DNA from: Aurantiochytrium sp. KH105
Taxonomy: Eukaryota; Sar; Bigyra; Thraustochytrida; Thraustochytriidae
Assembly (NCBI GenBank): GCA_003116975.1
Contig: BGKB01000072.1
Span: 251,047-315,046, forward strand
Direction: 5' to 3'
Length of the DNA: 64,000 bases
Shown: positions 18,560 through 29,119 of the stretch, in pieces
Layout: each line of letters opens with the position of its first letter
Numbering within the stretch: the stretch's first letter is position 1
Translations under genes and position numbers: made by a program
The notes under the pieces: generated by a model
Databases searched by the model: none
The model's input: the letters and a program-made list of their open reading frames with translations, nothing else
What the model was told of the DNA's origin: nothing

Positions 18560-21478
18560 GTGCAACGAACGGCCGCGGTGGCGTGGAATGCAATGACCTT
18601 GATACGCACGTCCAGCCGGCATGTGATGCCGCAACAAGGACTTGAAACATCCCTTTCCCCGCCAGGCTCGGGCAAGTCGGATTTGCTCCTGGACGCCAGG
18701 TACGACGAAGAGCCAAACGACGGCTTCAGTGGCATCTCACAGCACGACGCCTGCTCGGCCCCGCTGACCAGCATTGACCAGAGAACCGATGACGATGACG
18801 TCTTTGCACAAAAACTTGCCGGATTTCAGGACGATATGATGCCCAATAGTAATCTCGAAGGCCTCTACGTGCCTCCACAAAACTACTCTTACGACAATGC
18901 CGACATACCAAATGGCTGCAATGATGACCAGGACGATCTGGAGACCGGCTTTGGGCCGAGTGCACTCGAAGAAATCACCGACGTGCGCATTAATCGCCTC
19001 ACAAACCGGTTCGTGGGCGCAAATCGCCTTGAAAGCACATATGGTCGCATTCGACTGCGCGAGAACGCACCGCTATTAAGGTGGGCTTCGGGCCTGTTGC
19101 TTTTGTGCTTTTCGCTGGACTGCATCAGTCTCCTGCTCCGTCGTAGCACCCTTCACGCTGCTCTCATCATCGTCTTGTGCTCCATGACCTGCTTCCAGCT
19201 CGGACTCTTTCTCTTTCGCAACCGATTGTACTCGCACTTGCTCATTCACTACTACCAGTACGTCACCACTGCCCTGGGCGCGAGCGCCTTTTCTTATGTC
19301 GTCTTTAGCGACACCGTGGTGGCATGTGTGTTTTATGGCAGTACAGAGCCCTCGTGTGTGACCCCAGGCGAGCGAACGTGGCGAATTGAAGACTCAACGC
19401 GGGTTGCGTACGGCATGTCCCTGCTCTTTGGTATCATGCCTTTCGGCTTCAGAGTCAACTTTCTCAACTGCCTCATCATGTACACGTGCGCTCTCATCGT
19501 TCATCTTTTGTTGCGCACACTTTCGTTTCTCGACGCAGGCTTCGAATATTCGCGTGGCAGCGTCTTCGACGCTGTCCTCCTCGACTCACTCTTCCTCATC
19601 ACTATCATGGCCACCCTGCTCTATGGAGCATACATGTATGAGCGCAACGATCGACTTGTTTTTATTCGCATGCGTAGGTCCCAGCTCGAGTCTGACCAGC
19701 TGCAGAATGAGCTGCAAATGGTCCGCGAGGAGCTTGGCTGGGCCGAAGATGAGGCAAACACCAACGAGCTCAAACTTGAGATTGAGCGCGCGAAATCTGA
19801 CCTCGATCGCATGTACCCTGGCGCCCAAATCGAGCTTCAGAGCTGGGTTCTGCCCTTTGACGCGCTCATTATCGACAAGCGCGTTGGAGAAGGATCTTGT
19901 GGGGAGGTCTTTCGTGGTCGCGTGCGTTCACAAAACGCTTGCGGAGGCGATCTATCGAGCGAAACCTTTTCTGCGCGTCTTTTGCGACGCACCCCGAGCT
20001 GCTCTCTTCTTTCGGTTCAGTCCTTCGCCACTTCACATCCGTCGCAAGCGCTTGTGTCCCCTCAAAACAAGAACTTTGCCGCATATAGTGGAGAGCCCTG
20101 GGGTGGCGACGCGTGCGCTTCCTCGACCATCGGCCCTTCGCGTGGTTTGCCGGCACACCGTCGCGACTACTCTGTCATGCCAAGCAGTCAAGTTGTCGCC
20201 ATCAAACGAATTCCCAAGCATAAAATTACGCGCAAAACGGTCCTGTCTCTCTTGCAAGAGACCCTAGCCATGTCCAAGTGCAAGCATCCCAACGTGCTGC
20301 GGCTCGTGGGATTAGTCTACGACCCATTTGTTTGCGTCGTCTTTGAGTACATGGCGTTGGGATCTCTCAAGGATCTCCTTGACGCTTCGCATCCTTCTGC
20401 GCTAAGACCTAGTCTTCCCCAACGCACAACCTCGAAGCTTGCCCCTTCGGACATGAGTGGCAAGTTTCCGGCTATGCAGAGCATGCGTGATCGAGACAAC
20501 GACATTTTCCGAGACGCAGAGCGCAAACTACAGCGCGAGAGCGCCATTCAGGCCCTTCAAGAGTACACACTACCAGGCAAGTGCGTATGGACGCACACCA
20601 AGACTCGCATGTGCGTCAACGTCGCTGCGGGTGTCTCCTATATGCACTCCAAAGACATTATTCATCGCGATCTCAAATCGAGCAATCTCATGGTTGACGC
20701 CACGCACGCGGTCAAGGTCGCGGACCTCGGCACTGCGCGTCAGCTTTCACACCCATATGGACTTCAGCAAGAGCCGGGAAATCAGAACGCCAAAATCGGG
20801 CGTAGTGCGAGGCCCATGTCGCGCGTCGGTTCGCCGCTTTGGATCGCGCCCGAGGTGATTAGCAGCGAGGGCGAATACGACCACAAGTGCGACGTCTGGT
20901 CCTTTGGCGTGATTCTTTGCGAGCTGATGACCCACCGCGACCCTTACACGGACGCGAAGGGACGATCAAAGTTCAATCTGCTAAATGTTGTCGAGGGAAC
21001 CCTGAGTCCGCTCGATTTTGTCGACGACGTACTCGAGTACACGCCACCCGCGATCGTGCGACTTGCTCGTGATTGTTGTAATTTTGATCCTCAAAGGCGA
21101 TGTACAATGAAGGAAGCCCTCTTTCGCCTTTTGCAGATCGTTGTTGAGCAAGAGACGCACAAATTTGAGGCAGATGCTATTGCCGCTGCGGGCCCCTATC
21201 TTCGATACAGTCAACCTTCGCGCATCAATGTCACGGCTCCAAGGCTTGCATCTACCTCGATGGATGTTACGCATGGAGAAAACTTCGCTCAAGAGCCTCT
21301 ATTCGCGAGTCAAGATGGTTTCTTCGGCACCCAAGTCCCTGATCATCGGCGTACGTCAAGAGACTACTCGGCACATACTCTCAGCTCTACTGATGATGTG
21401 CTCGTGGATACGCTCAACCAGCGTGATCTTGACGATCTTGCGGCGAGCTCAGAGGAGGAGGTCGAAACAGAAGTGACT

Positions 21479-21510
<32 letters not shown>

Positions 21511-22639
21511 ACATAAGGAGATATCCCGCGAGGAGGATGGATACGCCGACCAGAAATGTCTGAACAATCCCAGTGACCGAGTCTGCAAGGAGAACGCCAA
21601 GGCTTCTGACGGCTCCGTGTATCTCAAGGAAAGAAGTAAAGATAAAATCGAGGATGGCGACGATGACGATGGCGACGACGAGGAAGAAGACGTTGTCGTT
21701 CTTGTGCCAAGGGATAGCATTGGATCTTCAAAGGATGAGGACAGTGAAAGTGACCTCGACGACGGCTTTGTGTCGCATTTGAACTTTGGGGCAAACCTGG
21801 ACAACCATAGTATGGACCATAATACATCAAGCAAAGACGTGGACCAAATCTCGGTTGCAGGTCCGCTACGAGGAAGTGAAGGACTGCTGCAAGACATGAA
21901 TTCAAATTCAGCACAAACGCTTTCGGATGCACGTTTGCGGCCCGAAAGTATGTCGACATTTGGAGACAGCTCTGCAGCTGGAGCATCGATGCGCGTCGAT
22001 ATTGCCGAGGGAAGTATTGGCAGCATTGAGGGAGGAGCGATACGCCGTGTCGACTCAACCATGCGACCAACGCTCAGACAAACGAGCCAAAGTAGAAAAC
22101 ATGCCTCCAATTCTCGATTGACGCGCACGCAGCAAGGTGAAACTCAGGAATCGCGTCGCGGGGAGGCACGAAATCGGCCTCAGTCAATGACAGCAACCCC
22201 TTCAGGCTTGCCGGGTTCAGAATTTGCTTCGTTCGGCGAGACTTCCAGGGCCCAAACTCTGTTTCTTTTTACGCAGGGTAAGCCGTTGAGGCCGTGTATG
22301 TCGACGCATAACCTTGGCGAGACCTTGGCGCAAGAAAAAGTGCAGTCTTTGTTATCCACGTATCCAAGCATGGGTTCGATGGTCTCTAGCAACTATACGG
22401 GGAGCCGTGGACCCAATATGCTAGAAAGTACGCTCTCGGAACGATTGCGCGCATCGAGTAGAAGAAGCGGAGCTCGATCAGAAAGGACTCGCGACCGGCG
22501 CAAGCAGTCGCAGAGCTGCCGCGTCAAACGTCACAGCACTACAGACGCTGTACGAGGCAACAATCCTTCAGGCTCACACGCCAGACTGAAGCAATCCACT
22601 TCTATGCGAAATTCGTTCCAATGCATTGTTGAATTTTAG
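18560..22639 (+). CDS. Multi-pass membrane protein kinase (TKL-like)
   Basis: A 1359-residue protein. A disordered N-terminus (1-170) precedes about six to seven hydrophobic helices (171-365, for example LLLLCFSLDCISLLL and LIIVLCSMTCFQLGLFLF). A coiled coil follows (about 370-420), then a kinase domain from about 440 to 880. Kinase motifs: glycine loop VGEGSCGEVFRG (about 442), VAIK lysine (about 547), catalytic loop HRDLKSSN (about 702), metal loop DLG in place of DFG, and the WIAPE activation-segment end. An insert of about 90 residues splits the glycine loop from the VAIK strand, and another lies in the hinge region. The C-terminal 480 residues are acidic and Ser-rich. The HRDLKSSN and GSPLW-APE pattern points to the tyrosine-kinase-like group. 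Start alternatives are 18593 and 18626. Confidence 0.85.
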
Positions 22640-22822
22640 CTGAGGCTTTGCTTCCACGCCTATTGACATTGTATGTAACGCCGCACACACACTCACACAC
22701 CAAGAATTTGATGAATGCACATAGCCTAGTAAGCGCATAAAAAAAGAAAAAGAAAAAGAGAAGAAACGCCGAGGAAAAAATGCAATACCTTTTGTTCTAC
22801 AATGAAACTCTTTCTCTTGAAA
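22640..22822. other. Short convergent spacer
   Basis: 183 bp between the convergent 3' ends of the membrane kinase and the CEP95-like gene. It contains an ACAC run and an A/G-rich tract (22738-22780) that probably belongs to the 3' ends. No gene. Confidence 0.5.
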
Positions 22823-25000
22823 TTAACGCGTCGCAGTGGCAAGACGGACGCTACGCACAAGCTGATCGTTGATATCCTCAAAGACCTGACTGAGATGCTC
22901 TTCACTGCGCAGCAGGTCGTGTTCCTTGTGCTGCTCCCACTTTTCAGACATGCGGTCAAGCTTGGCCTGATACTCGTCGCGAAGATTGTTTTCGAGCTGC
23001 TTGAGCGCGATGCGTCGGGCCTGATCAGCAATGTTATTGTCGCGGTTCTCTTTGGTCATGCGCTCGCGGAGCATCTCTTCGCGGTCCAAGTAGTAATTTT
23101 CGATGGACGCAAAACGATCGAGACGCTCCTTGTCGAGAATAGCCTGCTCTTCGGCTTCTTGCTCGTTCATGGCCAGCAGGTACTCCTTTTCGACCTTGAG
23201 AGCCTTTGAGAAGAGGGATCGCACCAGGACCTCTTCTTTGTTCTGCTGACGGAGAGCGCGACTCTGCTCCTTGTTCTCAAGCTCTTCGCCAAGGCGAGCG
23301 GAGCGTGCGCGCTCGACACGGGCATCAAGTTTGCCTGCTTGCGTCGCCAGCTTCGCGGCGCGTTTGGCACGGAGAGATGCCTTGCGCACTTCTGCTTCGT
23401 GCGTTTTCACGAGAATTTCGTACGCTTTGCGGTACCGATCAAGATCGTTCTCGAGACGCTTGGTAGCCACACTGGCATCTGCTTTGCGCGACATTTGACG
23501 CCTCTGGGCAGAGGCTGCTCTCTGCTTGGCCCACACGGACCGATAGATGGAAGGGTAGCGCTCGGCCAAGACCTTGAGGCCTGCAACGTCTGCCTCTCCG
23601 CGTACCTGTACAAAAGACCCTGGGTCTATGACGGCGTGGTGCATTTTTTCTGCGGCCGCATGCAAGGACTCGGCACCAGGGGTTGGAGCAAGATGGCCCT
23701 CTCTTCGTTTGCGTGCGCGAACTTTGGCTTGTACATGCCGATGGTCTTCCTCGTCCAAGAATCGAGCGTTTCCGCCTGTGCCGCGACGGGTCGGTGCGTG
23801 TGCTTTGTCGGTCGCAGATGTTGCAGATAGGTGACTTCTCTTCGGCGCTTGCGTAGAATCACGTCCACTGCCCGTGCCAAATCTACGGCCTTGCGATATC
23901 TTTCGCGTTTCGTCACGGGACTGTAGAGCTTTTCTAGTTTTTGTTTTGGACTGTGTCTTCTTGCCGCGAGTTTTGGTTGTGGCAGCTCCCGCGTGTTGCG
24001 TTGCAGCAGCCTTGAGCGAGGAAGCAGCCGTTCGTGGAGCGCGTCTCTTCGTCTTTTTCGCTGTGCTCGAGCGTTGCTTGCGAGACGCGACCCCAGCGTT
24101 TTCACCCGTATCTCCTCCTTGTCCTCCGTAATTAAAAAAGGGGGCAGACGGAGCGCCCGGGAAAGGGGTCGTCGATCGCGCAAAGGCTCGCGATGGCGAT
24201 GACCCCGCTGCGCTTGCATGCGCAAAGCGAGGACTTCCAGGTCCGAGATGTCCCCCGGAAGCTGTGACGCCGCTCATGGGCCCGGCGCTGGCTCCACTCT
24301 TTCCATCTGTCTCTGCGTGGAAAGAGCTCTGCAAACCTTCTGACTCGCTCGCAGAGGCTTTGAGTTCTGCAGAAGCTGGGCCATAAAGCTGCGCCCAAAG
24401 ACTCTCAAAAACACTGAGCATGTGATGAATTTGCACAGGGTCTCCGCGGTAAATGTCCTCACCGCTGAGAAAGGATAGGTCGATCGGAAGGGACTCGGAT
24501 AGAGCGGTCATGACGAGGTTTGCGTTGGTAATGTAGTCGGTGACGACGCGAGGCTTTCGAATAACGTTTTTCAGACGAACGTTGAAGAGAGTCTCGAAAA
24601 TGGCCACAAACATGGACGAAGCGCTCTTTTGGAGCTCTTCAAAGGCCTGGATCGGACGCGTCGTAATGTTGAGCTTGACAAAGAGGTCGTTAGTACGCTG
24701 AACAATGTGTTCGTAAAAGGCGGGGTCTTCGTCAGCAGGATGAGATCCGCCCACCGTCGCACTGCCGGGGCCGCGTCTAGAGCCACCATCGCCGCGTCTC
24801 CCGCTAGGGCTCTGTGCGGCTGAAGCAGGAGAGTTTGTCAAGCCGGGACCTCGCGAGGGCGGTCGTGCAGCTGCCATGGCAGCGTCCAGTGCAATGGTCG
24901 CCGCATCGGTAACAATCTGATGATCTCCTTCAGCGCCACTCCCGTGACTTTGGTCTGCCTCGCCCAGCTCAGGACCGTCCAGAATATCGCTCAAGTCCAT
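22823..25000 (-). CDS. CEP95-like centrosome/basal-body protein
   Basis: A 725-residue protein. After a short acidic N-terminus and a Gly/Ser-rich linker, residues about 92-205 form a helical domain (FYEHIVQRTNDLFVKLNI ... LSFLSGEDIYRGD ... MLSVFESLWAQLYG) matching the DUF5745 domain that opens vertebrate CEP95 (CCDC45). A basic, disordered middle (about 300-430) follows, then long charged coiled coils from about 470 to the end. The C-terminal block (QAKLDRMSEKWEQHKEHDLLR) is also typical of that family. CEP95 localises to centrosomes and spindle poles. Thraustochytrids make flagellated zoospores, so a centriolar role fits, but this is inferred. The gene is head to head with the Lsm11-like gene, 665 bp away. 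Confidence 0.7.
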   Translation of the reverse strand: MDLSDILDGPELGEADQSHGSGAEGDHQIVTDAATIALDAAMAAARPPSRGPGLTNSPASAAQSPSGRRGDGGSRRGPGSATVGGSHPADEDPAFYEHIVQRTNDLFVKLNITTRPIQAFEELQKSASSMFVAIFETLFNVRLKNVIRKPRVVTDYITNANLVMTALSESLPIDLSFLSGEDIYRGDPVQIHHMLSVFESLWAQLYGPASAELKASASESEGLQSSFHAETDGKSGASAGPMSGVTASGGHLGPGSPRFAHASAAGSSPSRAFARSTTPFPGAPSAPFFNYGGQGGDTGENAGVASRKQRSSTAKKTKRRAPRTAASSLKAAATQHAGAATTKTRGKKTQSKTKTRKALQSRDETRKISQGRRFGTGSGRDSTQAPKRSHLSATSATDKAHAPTRRGTGGNARFLDEEDHRHVQAKVRARKRREGHLAPTPGAESLHAAAEKMHHAVIDPGSFVQVRGEADVAGLKVLAERYPSIYRSVWAKQRAASAQRRQMSRKADASVATKRLENDLDRYRKAYEILVKTHEAEVRKASLRAKRAAKLATQAGKLDARVERARSARLGEELENKEQSRALRQQNKEEVLVRSLFSKALKVEKEYLLAMNEQEAEEQAILDKERLDRFASIENYYLDREEMLRERMTKENRDNNIADQARRIALKQLENNLRDEYQAKLDRMSEKWEQHKEHDLLRSEEHLSQVFEDINDQLVRSVRLATATR

Positions 25001-25665
25001 TGCGTCTTTCTCCTCTACTGTGCTTGCGACCGAACCTCGCCAAGCTTGCCCGCCTGCCTGCTAGCTAGCTGGCTTGCTCGCGTTTGCTTTTGCAAGCTCT
25101 GCTGCTGCACGTCGTCGTCGTGGTCCTCGAGACCGGCGAGCCTTGATCTCCCAGAGTCCGGCGCCCGCCTTGGACCCGGTCGTGCGCGTCTTCGCCGACC
25201 TCCGACGCGGCCTCGCCCCCGGCAGTCCGCTTCGCTGCGCTCCTCGCTCGGCCTGCGCGACGGGCACAGGAACTCGGGTCTGCGTCGCGGCCTTGGGACT
25301 CGACGTCTCGCCCTTGCGGCGGTTGCACCACGAGGAAAAAACCGAGTTTGCCCCTGCGTCCCCGCAGGTTCGGGTACGCGTCGGCCCATTTTGCCCGTTT
25401 GGGCGGGTGTCTCCGGGTCTTGTGGGGAGGCGATGCTCGATCGGGGGCGAGGTGGTGCGGAGCGACGAGAACAGGCGCGGGGAAGGGCCGCGATCATCGA
25501 GGGCAAAGCAGAAGTCGCGCGCGAACTCCGGCGCGCGGGCTGGTCGGTCTGCTGGGGAGCTCGCGAGGTTCCTCGCGGCGCGTCCGCCTGGCGACCGCGT
25601 TGCGAGAAGTCTTATAAAGTTGATTGGAGTGCACGAAAGAGGCGGAAGCAAACGAGGGTTTTAGG
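25001..25665. promoter_or_regulatory. Shared spacer between CEP95-like and Lsm11-like genes
   Basis: 665 bp of GC-rich DNA between two divergent starts. Six-frame ORFs of up to 290 codons cross it without any domain. A TATAAA box lies at 25613-25618, about 50 bp before the Lsm11-like ATG. Confidence 0.45.
25613..25618 (+). promoter_or_regulatory. Possible TATA box of the Lsm11-like gene
   Basis: TATAAA sits 48 bp upstream of the ATG at 25666, in otherwise GC-rich DNA. Position and composition only; the transcription start is unknown. Confidence 0.35.
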
Positions 25666-26898
25666 ATGGCGGAGACACTCGTGGACCAGCAAGGTGAGGG
25701 GACCAAGAAGCAGCACGCAGAGGACAGCGATGCTGCTCGATTTGATGTTCGATCCGAGCACTTTGATGCCAAGCTCGCTCTGCAGAAACCTGAAAAGGTG
25801 AAACTTCCGCAAAAGGTGTTTCCTCTCGAAAATTTGTCCCGGACGCGGCCACTGTTACCTGTTTCGCATCCAGACCATCTTCAGCGCCGGGTTGTGAATC
25901 CCTTGCTTCGCGCCAAAGAGAGTGACGCAGTTGCTAGACGAAGAGAGAACGAGCAACGCCGTCTTGAACGCAAAGTCAAGAGAAAGGAGGTCGAGCGGTT
26001 CGAAAACCCACTTCACACCTTAGTGGACAGCTTTGCTGATGGTGGGCCTTTGGAAATACTTCGACGTTGCGTCCAAACCAAGACGCGGGTACGTGTCATC
26101 GTTGGATCTGCTCAAAATGGAGTTCGCGGTACCTGTATTGGACACTTGCGTGGCTTTGACAAATTCATGAACCTCTTTCTCTATGATGCCGAGGAATCGT
26201 ACGCCACGACTGCGTTCGTGACCGTCTCGGAGGAGGCTGCCCTCTCCGGCACTGTACAAGAGCTGACTCAATTCATGCAGGTCTATAGCCCTGCTAAAGT
26301 GGGAAATGCTGTTGCCATTGCACAAAAGTACAATGGACGTGAGACGGACTTGTGGCGGTTCTTATATCAAAAGTATGGCCTGACACAACGCGTCCAGGAC
26401 GCTTTGGCGCAAGGAAAGACAGCGTATGCTCAAGGCGCAGCCTCTCCAGAAGGCCTGCTACCCGCGGGAGTTCGAGGCAAACCTTTGGAGGGGAGTCTCG
26501 ATGCTCGTGCGCGGGAACTTTTGCGCAGACATCGCGGCCGCGAGGCTGTTCTCATGTGCAAACTAGGTGTCGCAAATGCCGAAGAACGATCCATCGAGAG
26601 CTCTCGAAGTCTATTCCACGCAAATCACGATTGGACTGGCGCTGCTGTGGAAGCTGCGCCAGCATCTTCATCCGAGGTGGACGTGTGCGCAGAATGGGTG
26701 CAACGCGCAAGCCTCAAGTACGAGGGGCGCGTGTTCTATTACAACACGAGGACGAAAACCTCAGTATGGGAGCCTCCAGAGGGCGTGCGTTTCAAGACGG
26801 TGGAAGTGCCGGTTGTGCGTCGGCGCAAGCTTCGTCAGACCATTTTACGTGGTGATAATGTGATCATGTGCTCACCCGTGACGCCTTTTGCCACATGA
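25666..26898 (+). CDS. Lsm11-like U7 snRNP protein with an inserted WW domain
   Basis: A 410-residue protein. An N-terminal segment contains SEHFDAKLAL, like the FD motif of Lsm11 N-termini. Residues about 125-180 form the Sm1 half of an Sm fold: GGPLEILRRCVQTKTRVRVI and GVRGTCIGHLRGFDKFMNLF. The Sm2 half comes only at the C-terminus (LRQTILRGDNVIMCSP, about 388-403). The more than 200-residue insertion between Sm1 and Sm2 is diagnostic of Lsm11, the U7 snRNP subunit used for 3' processing of replication-dependent histone mRNAs. Inside the insertion lies a WW domain (about 342-373: AEWVQRASL...VFYYNTRTKTSVWEPPEG). I know of no Lsm11 with a WW domain. The first ATG, at 25666, follows an open frame without an earlier ATG. 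Confidence 0.83.
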   Translation: MAETLVDQQGEGTKKQHAEDSDAARFDVRSEHFDAKLALQKPEKVKLPQKVFPLENLSRTRPLLPVSHPDHLQRRVVNPLLRAKESDAVARRRENEQRRLERKVKRKEVERFENPLHTLVDSFADGGPLEILRRCVQTKTRVRVIVGSAQNGVRGTCIGHLRGFDKFMNLFLYDAEESYATTAFVTVSEEAALSGTVQELTQFMQVYSPAKVGNAVAIAQKYNGRETDLWRFLYQKYGLTQRVQDALAQGKTAYAQGAASPEGLLPAGVRGKPLEGSLDARARELLRRHRGREAVLMCKLGVANAEERSIESSRSLFHANHDWTGAAVEAAPASSSEVDVCAEWVQRASLKYEGRVFYYNTRTKTSVWEPPEGVRFKTVEVPVVRRRKLRQTILRGDNVIMCSPVTPFAT

Positions 26899-27171
26899 CA
26901 ATGCCTGACCTTGCGTCTCTCAGCACGAATGGAATCAATAGGACTAGCATACATGGAGGGAAGCAAGGAACCAAGCAAGCGAACAAACAAGCAAACAAAC
27001 AAACAAACAAACAGGCAGACAAAGCAAGCAAGCAAGCAAGCAAGCAAGCAATTCAATGTTGCTGCTTGTTTGTTGCAAAGTAGATTCAGCCTTCGATACC
27101 ATATTATAGTTAATCATCGTCATCACCATTTATAACTAGCAAGCACAATTTGTTGTTGTTGTTGGTCGAAT
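26899..27171. repeat. Convergent spacer with AAGC/AAAC simple repeats
   Basis: 273 bp between convergent gene ends. It contains AAACAAAC and AAGCAAGC microsatellites (about 26964-27051). No gene. Confidence 0.8.
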
Positions 27172-28053
27172 TCAAGGACGCTCCTTGTCTCCAGCGCAGT
27201 AGTAGACCGCTGAGGGCGTGGCAACTGCATCAAGGGCAACGTCGTGATCCTCCACAGGAACGGCGTCGAGGATCTGCTCATCAAGCGAGAGACCCACCGT
27301 GTAGGCAGGAGGCAGGCCAGCTGCCTTGCGGGCCCGTTGAAGCTTCTTCAGAAAAGCGTCGTAGTAGCCCTTGCCATGGCCAAGACGGAAACCGTCGGTC
27401 GTGAAGGCAACACCCGGAGTGAACACAACGTCAACGAGGTCCTCGACGGAAGAGTCAACGCCGTCGGCTCGCTCTTCGAGCTGCTCAAGGGTAAACTCGG
27501 GAATGCCCCATTTGAATTTGTCGAGACCGGCGAGTTCCTCGAGACTAGCAAGCTCAGGCATGCGCATGTCCTCGGATCCGGCCCCGATAATCTTGGGCAC
27601 AAAGACGCGCTTTTTCGCATCAAAGAGCCACTCGAGAGCAGTTTGCGTCTGCGCCTCGTTTTTCATGGCGAGGTAGATGCTCACTCGTTCCGCAGTTTGT
27701 GCGCGTGGAATCTCCTTGATGCGCTCGGCGAGCTGTTACCGATGAGCCGGTCGTTCATTCGTACGCGGACGCAATCGATCAATCAAATCCTACACGTTAG
27801 CGTCGTTCTCCTTGGCTGGCTTGCTTGATTTGCCAACTCGTTCGTCCACTTAGCCCATCTCTCGCGCACTTACCTGTTTCGACGCCGCGTGCATCTTGTC
27901 CTCGCCCATGTTCTTGAGCACAGTGGCGATCTCGCGTCGGAGCGTCTTCTTCATCATCGTGGTTGTCTTCGCTTGAGCCTGCTCTTGCTGCTGCTGCTCT
28001 TGCTGCTGCTCTTGCTGCTGCTGCTGCTCTCGCTGCTGATGGAGGTCTGCCAT
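27172..28053 (-). CDS. 5-formyltetrahydrofolate cyclo-ligase (MTHFS), two exons
   Basis: Converts 5-formyl-THF to 5,10-methenyl-THF with ATP, returning folate to one-carbon metabolism. Exon 1 (28053-27874) starts MADLHQQREQ, runs through a poly-Gln tract and then KKTLRREIATVLKNMGED. A GTAAGT donor begins at 27873, and the 141-nt intron ends in CAG at 27733. Exon 2 (27732-27172) begins LAERIKEIPRAQTAERVSIY, in phase 0. The C-terminal half has the family signature LGHGKGYYDAFL and the VGLSLDEQI segment. The spliced product is 246 residues; starting at the MMKK inside the poly-Gln segment would give the usual length of about 210, so the true start is uncertain. It is head to head with the methyltransferase gene. 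Confidence 0.9.
27974..28035. repeat. CAG/CTG tract encoding poly-Gln in the MTHFS N-terminus
   Basis: An interrupted CTG (plus strand) tract encodes runs of Gln/Glu if translation starts at 28053. If it starts at the downstream MMKK, the tract is 5' leader. Confidence 0.85.
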
Positions 28054-29119
28054 CGTCCTTTCTCCCTGTCTCGCGCTGCCTTTTCTTTCGCGCGCGATGA
28101 TGGTCTGAAGTTGGGCCAACCCACCAACAAAATGAAGTCAAAAGAAAATCGTCGCCCAATTTGGCCTTTTACCACCACAGGGAAGCGCGCGTGTGCCAAC
28201 ATTTTCCAGTCAGAGTTGCCGGCGCAAAAAGGCAGGAACGCCCCGGCACCGGGCTCACAGAGAGCGTTACCAGTCAGAAGAGCTTGCGTGCGACGAGCGA
28301 CTGTGTTTTGCAGAGAAAGCGATGTGTACGTACGAAGGAATGAGGCTAGGCCTAGATTGCGAGGAGGGAGGGGGAAGTCTCTTCACTCATTGCGCGCGCC
28401 CGCGATGTCCATACCTTATGCATACGAAGGCACCGAAAGTCGACGCGTGCACTGCCGAGATGCCCAGGAGCACAATCGTGCGTGGGGAAGCAAAGACGAT
28501 GCTCAAAAACATGAAGACAGGTCAATGGCAGAACGCGACCGAAACCAAGAAGATACTGACAAAGCAAGCGTTACAACTTGACCTGAAAAAATCGAAAAGA
28601 TGTCTTCTTGAGCGCTCGATTTTTACGTAAAGGATGCTTTCCTCAAAATCGTTGATTTTCGTCCAATTCGTCATGTTGTATAGACATTCGACAGGCGTAG
28701 ATCATTGCACTCGCAGCGACTTTTGTCTTGTCCGCAAAGCATCCTCAACCCAACAAAAGCGGTTGCACGACCCTCACTTCCTCGGGGCGTCAGCGGCTTC
28801 CGCACTTCGTACCTCGCCTGCATCATTGGCGTAGGCTCGGTCCCTGTAAAGACCTGCTATGATTACCTCCCAGATCATTGTCAGTGGTGACGAACACAGG
28901 TGGTGTTGGCAAAGATTCCATGTGGCAAAGAGCTTTCGTCTTTGGCGAGCACGCAGTCAAAGCGAGCGAGAGCGAGGCAGCAGGCCGTGGGGGCGGGCGA
29001 GCAGCGAGCGGGACGGGCGTCGTTCGGTAGTCCGCCGCCGAGCGCGTCGGGGTCATCGTGTCCGTATCCTCGTTGTCGTCGTCGTTGTTGTTGTTTTTGT
29101 CGAGTCAAGGGCAAGCAAG
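28054..29119. other. Spacer between MTHFS and methyltransferase genes
   Basis: 1.07 kb between divergent starts. Short ORFs on both strands have no recognisable domain. It contains an AT-rich stretch (about 28550-28700) and GTC/GTT-rich sequence just before the methyltransferase start. No RNA gene seen. Confidence 0.5.
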
